A stretch of DNA of 5,502 bases. It comes from Humisphaera sp. (GTDB lineage: Bacteria; Planctomycetota; Phycisphaerae; Tepidisphaerales; Tepidisphaeraceae). The notes under the pieces are model-generated. The model was not told the origin of the DNA and did no database searches. It saw nothing but the letters and a program-made list of their open reading frames with translations. The position numbers were made by a program, and so were the translations under genes. Location of the stretch: NCBI GenBank assembly GCA_025351525.1, contig JANXVV010000381.1:1-5502 (forward strand). Direction: 5' to 3'. The first letter of the stretch is position 1. Each line of letters starts with the position of its first letter. Of this stretch, positions 1 to 5,472 are shown piece after piece.

Positions 1-40
1 CTTAACGTAGTACAGCCCACCCGGAATCACAATCTCTTCA

Positions 41-55
41 GTTAAAATTTTTAAC
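41..55. promoter_or_regulatory. AT-rich palindrome upstream of PEP-CTERM gene
   Basis: GTTAAAA and TTTTAAC form a perfect 7+1+7 palindrome. It sits about 10 bases upstream of the candidate -35 box at 66-71, which is a usual place for a regulator-binding site. An AT-rich palindrome of this size can occur by chance, and no regulator is encoded in the window, so an operator role is only an inference. Confidence 0.25.
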
Positions 56-65
56 TTGATTTTTC

Positions 66-93
66 TTGCAATCAAACGATTTCTCGGTATGAT
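66..93 (+). promoter_or_regulatory. Candidate sigma-70-type promoter for the PEP-CTERM gene
   Basis: TTGCAA at 66-71 (4 of 6 matches to TTGACA) is separated by 16 bases from TATGAT at 88-93 (5 of 6 matches to TATAAT). Transcription would begin near position 100, giving an untranslated leader of about 85 bases before the start codon at 186. The surrounding AT-rich sequence fits a promoter. Planctomycete promoters are poorly defined, so this is a sequence-match call only. Confidence 0.4.
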
Positions 94-171
94 GATTCAG
101 TCGGCACTGAGAAGGTCCACTCATTGCGGTTCAGAAGGCGCACGCAGGGCTGAAAATTGGACATTTAATGT

Positions 172-177
172 GGAGGT
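172..177 (+). promoter_or_regulatory. Shine-Dalgarno site that sets the PEP-CTERM gene start
   Basis: GGAGGT lies 8 bases before the ATG at 186. It is a near-ideal ribosome binding site at the preferred spacing. It selects ATG 186 over the in-frame ATG at 168, which would lie upstream of this site and has no comparable SD of its own. Confidence 0.75.
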
Positions 178-185
178 CAAGAGAG

Positions 186-929
186 ATGTCAAAGTTTAAG
201 CATTCCATGGCGGTGGTTCTTGCGGCAATGGGCTTATTTCCAGCCTCGCAAGCAATGGCCGGTCTATCGCTCGTGCTGTCGGACAACGATGCAACGCCGA
301 GTGCCACTTCAGTGTTTCGGGGGAATACCTTCAATGTCAGCGTCAAACTCATCTCCACCACCACGAACGTGGCAGACCGTTTTGTGGGGGGAAGCTATCA
401 ACTGAGCGGTCCCGTGATCGCAATCGGCAATGTTTTCACGCTGATATCGCGCGATGAAGTGGGCATTCCCGCAAATAATACGATTCTGTTCAACAACGAC
501 AATTCGGTCGTTCTTGACAATACTGCGGCCAACGGCTTCCCCGCCCGTTTGAATCCGACCAATGGCGTCGATCAAAACACCGGCGATCTCGGTGGTACCT
601 TCCCGGGTTCGACTCCAGTTCCCATCAGCAATACAAATCCGAACGGTGCGACAGTCGCCGGAGCTTCAAATTCCGCCCTCATTGCGAACTACAGCATCTT
701 GGTGGCGCCGAATACTCCCGCTGGCAATTACACGCTGACCATCGTTCCCATCCAGGTTTCGACTTACGATTCCTCCACCAATACCTCCGCCGATGGATTC
801 TATTCGACCGCCCCTTCCAACAGTCAGATTCAAAACTCATTTGTGGTGACCGTCGCTGTCCCGGAACCCTCCAGCATCCTGTTGCTTGGGATGGGTGTCA
901 GTGCTTTGGGTCTTCGCCGCCGCCGGTGA
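186..929 (+). CDS. PEP-CTERM sorting domain-containing secreted protein
   Basis: The 247-residue product is a predicted exported surface protein. A basic N-terminus (MSKFKH) leads into a hydrophobic stretch and a likely signal peptidase site after the AMA at residues 23-25. The C-terminus carries a classic PEP-CTERM tail: VPEP at 225-228, a short hydrophobic helix at about 230-243, and four arginines at 244-247. In this family the tail is recognised by an exosortase, which cleaves near the PEP motif and releases or anchors the protein at the cell surface. The middle (about 26-222) is rich in Ser, Thr, Asn and Gly, contains no cysteine, and has alternating beta-type patterns such as ANYSILVAP and NYTLTIVP. 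This suggests an all-beta, perhaps Ig- or cohesin-like fold, which I cannot assign to a named family. The start is fixed by the SD at 172-177. A terminator at 990-1028 should end its transcript. No exosortase gene is in the window. Its specific function is unknown; adhesion or matrix roles are only suggested by the class. Confidence 0.85.
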   Translation: MSKFKHSMAVVLAAMGLFPASQAMAGLSLVLSDNDATPSATSVFRGNTFNVSVKLISTTTNVADRFVGGSYQLSGPVIAIGNVFTLISRDEVGIPANNTILFNNDNSVVLDNTAANGFPARLNPTNGVDQNTGDLGGTFPGSTPVPISNTNPNGATVAGASNSALIANYSILVAPNTPAGNYTLTIVPIQVSTYDSSTNTSADGFYSTAPSNSQIQNSFVVTVAVPEPSSILLLGMGVSALGLRRRR

Positions 930-957
930 TGGTTCGATTCATGACGATGTTGAAGTA

Positions 958-2337
958 ATGCGAATCCGACCGACTCCGAAAAATCATCCAGCACCGCCAA
1001 GACTTAAAAAACCGGCGGTGCTTTTTTTGTTTCAGCTATTGATCGCTGTGTCCCATCTCGGATTGTTCGCACCCATCGCTCGGGCCCACGATGCTCGGTT
1101 GGACCTGCCCGATCCGCAATCCATCCCCGAGGCATGGAGCGTCATCCTCGAATGCGCTGCCAACGTCGACCAACTATTAGATCAAGGACTGCTCCCCGAT
1201 CTTGCGTTGCAAATCGCCAATACCAGTGCGCCGATTCGTCTGCTTCAAGCCCATGCGACGGATCACGTCGACAAAGATAACTTTCTAGAACTCTCCCGTG
1301 AGCTGATGACGACTGGTTTCGACGTGATCCTTGCCGGCCGCGAGAAGGTCGAACCGCTGCGGCTTGCCAGAGCCAAATGGGTCATCTACCGGCAACTTCT
1401 CACGAAGCTCGAATCGCATTTCTCCCCCGAATCATTGAAGGCGATCATCTACATCTGCCCGATGCACCCTCACGATCGACATCTGATGAGGGACGAAAAA
1501 TGCACGGCTTGCGGTATGGCATTGGTCCGCCGGCATATTCCCGCCAGCAGCGTCTACGAAAAACCGGGCGAGCCTTCGATGAAGCTCACGGTGACGGCAT
1601 CGCCCCTGGAAGTCGGCCACCCGGCTGTCGTCAAAATCCGCTTGACCAAATCCGATCAATCGCCCGTTTCGTTAGCCGACCTCGTGGAAGTTCACACCCA
1701 GAAAATTCACCTGCTGATCAACGACCGCAGTCTGACCGATTATCATCACGAACACCCCCGCCCCACCGATGTGCCGGGCGAATATGCGTTCACTTTCACA
1801 CCGATCCGTTCTGGGCCGTACCGCATTTGGGCCGATGTGGTGCCGACGGCCACCAGCATTCAGGAATACATCCTCGCCGACATTCCGGCCAACACCGCCC
1901 CCGCCCCACTGGCGGATCGCGAATCGATCCAAACCGCCATCGTCGATGGCCGAAAATATGAACTGAATCTTCTCACCGATGGCAAACCGATCCGCGCCGG
2001 TCAGACAATTACCGGTACGATCGCGGTCACCGGGGCCAACGGGCAGCCGTTCATTAAGCTTGAGCCGGTCATGGGTGCTTTCGCCCACATCGTGGGCTTT
2101 AGCGAAGATGTAAAAACCGTGATTCACATTCATCCTTGGGGCCGGGAACCGACGAAAGCCGACGATCGCGGCGGGCCGGCGTTCTCCTTCCGACTCTATG
2201 CGCCGACACCCGGTTTTCTAAGGCTGTACGGCCAAGTGCAAATCGACGGCGTCTCTCAATTCGCCCCGTTTGGTTTGACGATCTTACCCGCTGAAAAGGC
2301 GACAATATCTCCCGCCATGTCTGACGGCTTAAAATGA
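958..2337 (+). CDS. Exported heavy-metal-binding-domain protein with two tandem His-motif modules
   Basis: The 459-residue product is probably periplasmic or secreted. Residues 1-44 form a long signal peptide: a basic n-region with R2, R4, K8, R15, K17 and K18, a hydrophobic core at about 21-39, and ARA at 41-43 before HDA. Residues 48-160 are mostly helical and unassigned. Residues 164-190 match the short heavy-metal-binding domain found in CusB-like adaptors and P-type ATPases: C167-P-M-H170, then C182-x-x-C185-G-M. Two related beta-rich modules follow (about 207-312 and 334-443). Each carries H-x12-H-x-H-P: H251, H264, H266, P267 in the first and H377, H390, H392, P393 in the second. Binding of copper or a similar soft metal is inferred from these ligands. 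No efflux pump, ATPase or metal regulator is adjacent. ATG 958, 28 bases after the previous stop, has only a poorly placed GAAG (952-955) as SD. It is preferred because it supplies the basic n-region; GTG 1018 or TTG 1027 are alternatives. A strong terminator lies inside the 5' end of the reading frame. Confidence 0.8.
   Translation: MRIRPTPKNHPAPPRLKKPAVLFLFQLLIAVSHLGLFAPIARAHDARLDLPDPQSIPEAWSVILECAANVDQLLDQGLLPDLALQIANTSAPIRLLQAHATDHVDKDNFLELSRELMTTGFDVILAGREKVEPLRLARAKWVIYRQLLTKLESHFSPESLKAIIYICPMHPHDRHLMRDEKCTACGMALVRRHIPASSVYEKPGEPSMKLTVTASPLEVGHPAVVKIRLTKSDQSPVSLADLVEVHTQKIHLLINDRSLTDYHHEHPRPTDVPGEYAFTFTPIRSGPYRIWADVVPTATSIQEYILADIPANTAPAPLADRESIQTAIVDGRKYELNLLTDGKPIRAGQTITGTIAVTGANGQPFIKLEPVMGAFAHIVGFSEDVKTVIHIHPWGREPTKADDRGGPAFSFRLYAPTPGFLRLYGQVQIDGVSQFAPFGLTILPAEKATISPAMSDGLK
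990..1028 (+). terminator. Intrinsic terminator after the PEP-CTERM gene, inside the next ORF
   Basis: AGCACCGCC at 990-998 pairs perfectly with GGCGGTGCT at 1014-1022. The 9-bp GC-rich stem encloses a 15-base loop and runs into seven Ts at 1022-1028 (the first T also closes the stem). This is a textbook Rho-independent terminator placed 61 bases after the PEP-CTERM stop codon. It overlaps codons 11-24 of the downstream gene, so it could also act as an attenuator for that gene. Confidence 0.8.
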
Positions 2338-2372
2338 TTCATGGGTGAATTCTCAATGCGTGCGAATCTCAA

Positions 2373-2439
2373 CGTAGCATGGGCTACCAGCCCATGTTTT
2401 TGTATTAAATAAAGACATGGGCTGGCAGCCCATGCTACG
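2373..2439. repeat. Nested palindromic repeat (REP/BIME- or MITE-like)
   Basis: Two 25-base arms, 2373-2397 and 2415-2439, are inverted copies with one mismatch (A2386 against G in the complementary arm). The inner flanks T2398-T2401 and A2411-G2414 can extend the stem by four more pairs, including one wobble. Each arm also contains its own hairpin: CATGGGCT and AGCCCATG around a 3-base loop at 2378-2396 and again at 2416-2434. This palindrome-within-palindrome layout resembles a BIME, two REP units in opposite orientation. No transposase is nearby. Membership of a dispersed family is inferred, not shown. Confidence 0.65.
2378..2401 (+). terminator. Probable terminator of the metal-binding gene, formed by the left repeat arm
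   Basis: CATGGGCT (2378-2385) and AGCCCATG (2389-2396) form an 8-bp stem with a 3-base loop, followed directly by five Ts at 2397-2401. It begins 41 bases after the stop at 2337, a normal position for an intrinsic terminator. The right arm has a shorter T-run on the opposite strand, so any leftward termination would be weaker. The alternative long pairing between the two arms would compete with this hairpin once both arms are transcribed. Confidence 0.55.
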
Positions 2440-2462
2440 AATTCATTGACAAACGGAAAACG

Positions 2463-2480
2463 CGCCTCGCAAGCGAGACG
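2463..2480. repeat. Short REP-like palindrome
   Basis: CTCGC (2466-2470) and GCGAG (2473-2477) are separated by AA. They are flanked, across a C/A mismatch, by CG at 2463-2464 pairing with CG at 2479-2480. It sits 23 bases beyond the larger nested palindrome. No T-tract follows, so it does not look like a terminator. The form suggests a decayed REP-type unit, but a palindrome this short is weak evidence alone. Confidence 0.3.
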
Positions 2481-2529
2481 GCTAAATAATTCGGATGACG
2501 CGCCAATTGCCCCATGTAGCGCATCCCTA

Positions 2530-2558
2530 TTGCAACAAATCGTCTTTCCGGATGTTAT
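2530..2558 (+). promoter_or_regulatory. Candidate promoter for the beta-propeller gene
   Basis: TTGCAA at 2530-2535 (4 of 6 to consensus) is followed after 17 bases by TGTTAT at 2553-2558 (4 of 6). It uses the same -35 hexamer as the candidate promoter at 66-93. Transcription would start near 2565, about 50 bases before the ATG at 2616. The -10 match is modest and the call rests on spacing and position. Confidence 0.25.
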
Positions 2559-2615
2559 CTCTGAATAACGCGAGTCACTTCGACGCGCGAACCACTTTCC
2601 CGAAGGGTCGCGCTC

Positions 2616-3875
2616 ATGAACGCATGCAATTTAAGTCTGTTTCGTAATGCTCTGTTGATCGCCGCGTTGGGCACCTCCACCGTCATGGCCGGGGAATGGC
2701 CAGAATATCGCGGGCCGAATCACGACTGCGTTTCCGCCGAAAAGTTGTCTCCCTGGACGAGCGATCCGAAGGTGCTTTGGAAAATCAAGATGGGTCCCGG
2801 GTTCGGGACATATGCGGTGGTCGGTGGCAGGGCGTATGTTTTTTGCGAAGATGGTGGCCGCGAAACTTGTGTGTCGCTCGATGCCAAAACCGGCAAGGCG
2901 AACTGGGCCACGCCGCTCGATAAAACGATTCACGAAAAATCCGGCGGCGATGGTCCCCGCTCCACCCCGGCGGTCGACGGCGACTATGTCTATGTCCTCG
3001 GCACCTATCTGAAGCTCGCCTGTCTCAATGTCTCCAACGGCAAAGTGGTCTGGGGACACGATCTGAATGCCGAGTTTGCGGGCCAATCCTCCACGGGCGG
3101 AATCAAGCAATGGGGCAGTGCCGCCTCGCCGGTGATCGATGGCGACCTGATCTTTATCGTCGGCGGTGGACCGGGTAAATCGCTGATGGCGTTCGAGAAA
3201 AAAACCGGCCGGGTGGCCTGGGCCCATGGAGATGAAAAACTCACCCACGCCACGCCCACCATCGCCACCATCCAGGGAATTCGGCAAGTGATCTTCTTCA
3301 CGCAGTCCGGGCTGGTTTCCTGTGAGACCACCACCGGTAAAGAACTCTGGCGATATGCCTTTCCCTTCAGCACCTCGACCGCTGCTTCACCGGTCGTGTC
3401 CGATGACATCGTCTACTGCTCAGCCGGTTACGGTGTCGGAGGCGGCGCGGCAAGGATCGCCAAAGATGGCGACAAACTTACTGCCACCGAGATCTGGCGT
3501 AAAAAAGACATCATCAATCACTGGTCGAGTTCCGTCTGCAAAGACGGTTACCTCTACGGCCTCTTCGGCTTCAAACAATTCGGCACCGAACCTTTGAAGT
3601 GCGTGGAAATCGCGACCGGTAAGATTGTCTGGTCGCAGGATGGTTTCGGTCAAGGTGGCGTGTTGCGAGTCGGTGACCACTTGGTGATTCAAGGCGATAA
3701 AGGACAAATCGTGATGTGCGACGCATCGCCCACTGCCTACAAGGAAGTTAGCCGAACCCAACCGTTTGACATGGGGCCGAAGGACAAGTGCTGGAACATG
3801 CCGGTGGTGAGCGAAGGCAAGCTGTTTGCCCGCAGCACCAGTCAGTCGGTTTGCCTGGATGTCTCCGGGAAATAA
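2616..3875 (+). CDS. Exported PQQ-like beta-propeller repeat protein
   Basis: The 419-residue protein has a signal peptide with a hydrophobic core at about 11-22 and a likely cut after VMA (23-25). The mature end begins GEWPEYRGPN, a form of the W-P-x-x-R-G-P-N motif seen at the start of many planctomycete PQQ-like repeat proteins. The rest is a beta-propeller of the PQQ_2/BamB type. The blade signature T-G-K/R-x-x-W recurs: KTGKANW (91-97), NGKVVW (141-146), KTGRVAW (196-202), TGKELW (240-245) and TGKIVW (334-339), with a degenerate EIW at 292-294, which fits about seven blades. Such proteins may be scaffolds or sugar- or quinone-interacting factors; nothing here shows real PQQ binding or enzyme activity. 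AAGGG at 2603-2607 is 8 bases from the ATG and supports the start. The DUF2784 gene follows after 23 bases, so the two are probably co-transcribed. Confidence 0.85.
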   Translation: MNACNLSLFRNALLIAALGTSTVMAGEWPEYRGPNHDCVSAEKLSPWTSDPKVLWKIKMGPGFGTYAVVGGRAYVFCEDGGRETCVSLDAKTGKANWATPLDKTIHEKSGGDGPRSTPAVDGDYVYVLGTYLKLACLNVSNGKVVWGHDLNAEFAGQSSTGGIKQWGSAASPVIDGDLIFIVGGGPGKSLMAFEKKTGRVAWAHGDEKLTHATPTIATIQGIRQVIFFTQSGLVSCETTTGKELWRYAFPFSTSTAASPVVSDDIVYCSAGYGVGGGAARIAKDGDKLTATEIWRKKDIINHWSSSVCKDGYLYGLFGFKQFGTEPLKCVEIATGKIVWSQDGFGQGGVLRVGDHLVIQGDKGQIVMCDASPTAYKEVSRTQPFDMGPKDKCWNMPVVSEGKLFARSTSQSVCLDVSGK

Positions 3876-3898
3876 CGCATTCGGGAAATGGCGGACCC

Positions 3899-4297
3899 AT
3901 GGGGTATTTATTTCTCGCCAACGCGCTGGTCGTCTTCCACTTCTGCTTTGTGCTGTTCGTGCTGAGCGGTGGATTGCTCGTGATTTGGCGGAAGCGATTT
4001 GTTTTCCTGCATGTCCCCGCCGCCCTGTGGGGCGTGATTGTGGAGACGACCGGTTGGTTGTGCCCGCTCACGCCCCTCGAAAACCGATGGCGCACGGCGG
4101 GCGGTGGGCTTCCCTATGAGGGCGGATTCGTCGAACACTACGTCATGCCGGTGCTCTATCCCCACAACATCACGCGAGACTTTCAAATCACCCTGGCCAT
4201 CCTCATCGCGCTCATCAATCTAGTCGTCTACACCATCGCCTTTACCAGACCAGGCCGCGCGCGAGAAACGGCGATGGTCGCTTCTCCTCACGCTTAA
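3899..4297 (+). CDS. DUF2784 family small membrane protein
   Basis: The 132-residue product matches the DUF2784 family across its whole length. It has a hydrophobic segment at about 5-28, a basic WRKR turn, a second segment at about 35-53, and a third at about 97-115. The family hallmarks are visible: TGWLCPLTPLEN at 51-62 and GGFVEHYVMPVLYP at 75-88. The family's biochemical role is not known; the invariant polar motifs between the membrane segments suggest a specific function rather than simple anchoring. The frame stays open upstream to 3788, but that part overlaps the beta-propeller gene and does not resemble the family. ATG 3899 gives the normal length. The SD is weak (GGGA at 3883-3886, 12 bases away, or GGA at 3893-3895, too close), consistent with translational coupling to the gene ending 23 bases upstream. 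Confidence 0.85.
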   Translation: MGYLFLANALVVFHFCFVLFVLSGGLLVIWRKRFVFLHVPAALWGVIVETTGWLCPLTPLENRWRTAGGGLPYEGGFVEHYVMPVLYPHNITRDFQITLAILIALINLVVYTIAFTRPGRARETAMVASPHA

Positions 4298-4302
4298 ATT
4301 TC

Positions 4303-4318
4303 CAGATGTTTCCATCTG
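4303..4318 (+). terminator. Weak hairpin after the DUF2784 gene
   Basis: CAGATG (4303-4308) and CATCTG (4313-4318) pair around a TTTC loop, only 5 bases after the stop codon at 4297. There is no T-run after it, so it is at best a weak terminator or a 3'-end stabiliser. It is recorded because nothing better marks the end of the two-gene unit before the structures at 4366-4429. Confidence 0.25.
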
Positions 4319-4365
4319 CCGTCTTCCGCATTCAATCACTTCTTTAAAATTCATCGTTCCGCCTT

Positions 4366-4399
4366 ATGTGCGTGTCACTCTTCCCAGTGGCACCCACAT
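4366..4399. promoter_or_regulatory. Imperfect stem-loop upstream of the DUF4142 gene
   Basis: ATGTG plus GTGTCACT (4366-4370, 4372-4379) pair with AGTGGCAC plus CACAT (4386-4393, 4395-4399). This gives 13 pairs, one of them a U-G wobble, with a single C/C mismatch and a 6-base loop. No T-run follows. It could be a leader RNA structure, an operator, or the 3' end of the preceding transcript. Its right arm overlaps the left arm of the next stem-loop. Confidence 0.4.
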
Positions 4400-4429
4400 T
4401 GCATTTGAGCCGCAACGCGGTTTGCAATG
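4397..4429. promoter_or_regulatory. Second stem-loop, overlapping the first
   Basis: CATTGCA (4397-4403) is perfectly complementary to TGCAATG (4423-4429). Inside it, CCGC (4410-4413) pairs with GCGG (4417-4420) around AAC. The outer left arm shares bases 4397-4399 with the preceding stem-loop, so the two cannot form completely at once. It ends 88 bases before the DUF4142 start codon at 4518. Confidence 0.35.
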
Positions 4430-4504
4430 AGCTTCAACATTTCTTGCACGGCCATAACGTAATGGTGGTGTGACGATGAAAAACTTTCTGCATATTTGCA
4501 GAAG

Positions 4505-4509
4505 AAAGG
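4505..4509 (+). promoter_or_regulatory. Shine-Dalgarno site that sets the DUF4142 gene start
   Basis: AAAGG, within a longer purine run, lies 8 bases before the ATG at 4518. It favours that start over the in-frame GTG 4470 and ATG 4476, whose upstream sequence is only loosely SD-like. The choice also gives a compact standard signal peptide. Confidence 0.55.
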
Positions 4510-4517
4510 CGGTTGTC

Positions 4518-5294
4518 ATGTTTCTTTCTACTTCTCGCAAAATGGCGGTGCTTGCTCTGGCAGCAGGGCTCGCCCTTCCGATGTGTTCCATGGTTCGAGC
4601 GGCGGATCAAGCACCGGGTACTCCCGGGGGAACAGACCGGGCCGGCACGGGTACTCAAACAGGAGCCGGCGCAACGTCGGGATCGGGTGCTTCAGGCTCG
4701 GGAGCCACAGGCACTCGGCCTGGAACCTCGGGTAACACGGGTGCCGACGCATCCGGCACTCCCGGCACTGCGATGGGTAGTGCCGACAACATATTCATCG
4801 CCAAAGCAGCCAATGGGAACATGCTGGAAGTGAAGCTCGGTGAACTTGCGCAGCAGAAAGCCACTGCCGACGACGTGAAAAAATTCGGCCAACAAATGAC
4901 CGAGGATCACGGCAAGGCCAACATGGAACTCAAGCAGATCGCGCAGACCAAGAATGTGACTCTTTCATCCGACCTGATGGGTGAAGAGAAGAAAACGTAT
5001 GAAAAGATGGCCGCGTTGAGCGGGATGGATTTCGACAAACAGTTCATCGCCGGCATGATTAAAGATCACAAGGAAGACATCGCTGATTTTGAGAAGGAAG
5101 CCAAGGAGGGAAAGGATGCCGAGACGAAGGCATGGGCCGCAAAAACCTTGCCGACTCTTCAGTCGCATTATCAGATGATCCAGCAGATCGCCCAAAGCCA
5201 TGGCGTCGATATGGCCCGCACCGCCGGCGATAAGCAGCCGGGCGACAAGCAATCCGGGACGAATTCGCAGCAGGATCGCACCCCACAGAAATAA
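4518..5294 (+). CDS. Exported DUF4142 (ferritin-like helical) protein
   Basis: The 258-residue product starts with a signal peptide: MFLSTSRK, a hydrophobic core at about 9-25, and a likely cut after VRA (26-28). Residues 30-87 form a low-complexity Gly/Thr/Ser/Ala/Pro linker. Residues 88-230 match DUF4142, a helical bundle with a ferritin-like fold. Recognisable motifs are EDHGKAN (129-135), KDHKEDI (182-188) and LPTLQSHYQM (211-220). Histidines H131, H184 and H217 sit at the positions typical of the family and could bind a ligand or metal, though no such activity is established to my knowledge. The C-terminal tail (233-258) is polar and contains GDKQ twice (237-240, 242-245). The linker suggests a domain held away from the membrane or wall. 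Starts at 4470 or 4476 would add 14-16 residues before the signal peptide and are less likely. The gene stands alone, 220 bases after DUF2784, with a structured upstream region of its own. Confidence 0.85.
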   Translation: MFLSTSRKMAVLALAAGLALPMCSMVRAADQAPGTPGGTDRAGTGTQTGAGATSGSGASGSGATGTRPGTSGNTGADASGTPGTAMGSADNIFIAKAANGNMLEVKLGELAQQKATADDVKKFGQQMTEDHGKANMELKQIAQTKNVTLSSDLMGEEKKTYEKMAALSGMDFDKQFIAGMIKDHKEDIADFEKEAKEGKDAETKAWAAKTLPTLQSHYQMIQQIAQSHGVDMARTAGDKQPGDKQSGTNSQQDRTPQK

Positions 5295-5309
5295 TGATTG
5301 TGGTAATTC

Positions 5310-5377
5310 GGTTAGCCGCGACGCGCAGCGGAGCGCGTTCTTTGTAAGTGAAGATTCACTGCGCGTCGCGGCTAACC
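5310..5377. repeat. 19-bp perfect inverted repeat after the DUF4142 gene
   Basis: Bases 5310-5328 are exactly complementary to 5359-5377, with a 30-base spacer. The arms are very GC-rich (GGTTAGCCGCG... / ...CGCGGCTAACC). The left arm can also form a local hairpin, ACGCGC (5321-5326) with GCGCGT (5333-5338). It begins 15 bases after the stop codon and lacks a T-run, so it may protect the mRNA end or act as a Rho-type stop rather than a classic intrinsic terminator. It looks like a REP/BIME- or MITE-type dispersed element, which only a genome comparison can confirm. Confidence 0.6.
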
Positions 5378-5472
5378 TTACGCAAATCGATGCTTGAGGG
5401 CATCCGCTCGTCTACGAAATCAATCCATCAACATGAGCTAAAGCAGCTTTCAGGTTGGTTCTACATTGTGGT

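Noticed and set aside
1..45. Short open frame ending in TAA at 43-45, a possible tail of an upstream gene
   Set aside because: Fourteen codons with no recognisable motif are not enough to support a partial gene.
168..185. Earlier in-frame ATG for the PEP-CTERM gene
   Set aside because: The strong GGAGGT at 172-177 lies after it and is correctly placed for ATG 186, which also gives a cleaner signal peptide.
886..957. Longer start for the metal-binding gene, overlapping the PEP-CTERM gene
   Set aside because: It would overlap the PEP-CTERM coding end by 44 bases, and the added residues disrupt the signal-peptide pattern. ATG 958 fits better.
1672..2133. Reverse-strand open frame of 153 codons
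   Set aside because: It is antisense to a well-supported gene with recognisable domains, and its translation shows no family-like pattern.
2446..2451. Perfect TTGACA -35 box
   Set aside because: No acceptable -10 element lies 15-19 bases downstream (sequence there is GCAAGC-like), so it is probably chance.
2631..3287. Reverse-strand open frame of 218 codons
   Set aside because: It is antisense to the beta-propeller gene, whose repeated T-G-K-x-x-W motifs prove the + strand frame. The reverse product looks like a codon-bias shadow.
4436..4460. ECF-sigma-like AAC...CGT promoter before the DUF4142 gene
   Set aside because: The 19-base spacing is longer than the usual 16-17 and the motifs are too short to stand alone.
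4500..4535. Possible RNA hairpin hiding the DUF4142 Shine-Dalgarno site
   Set aside because: AGAAGAAAG can pair with CTTT and CTTCT only across a 3-base bulge and mostly with A-U pairs, too weak to claim.
5440..5450. AAAGC-A-GCTTT palindrome
   Set aside because: A 5-bp stem with a 1-base centre is expected by chance at this length and has no supporting context.
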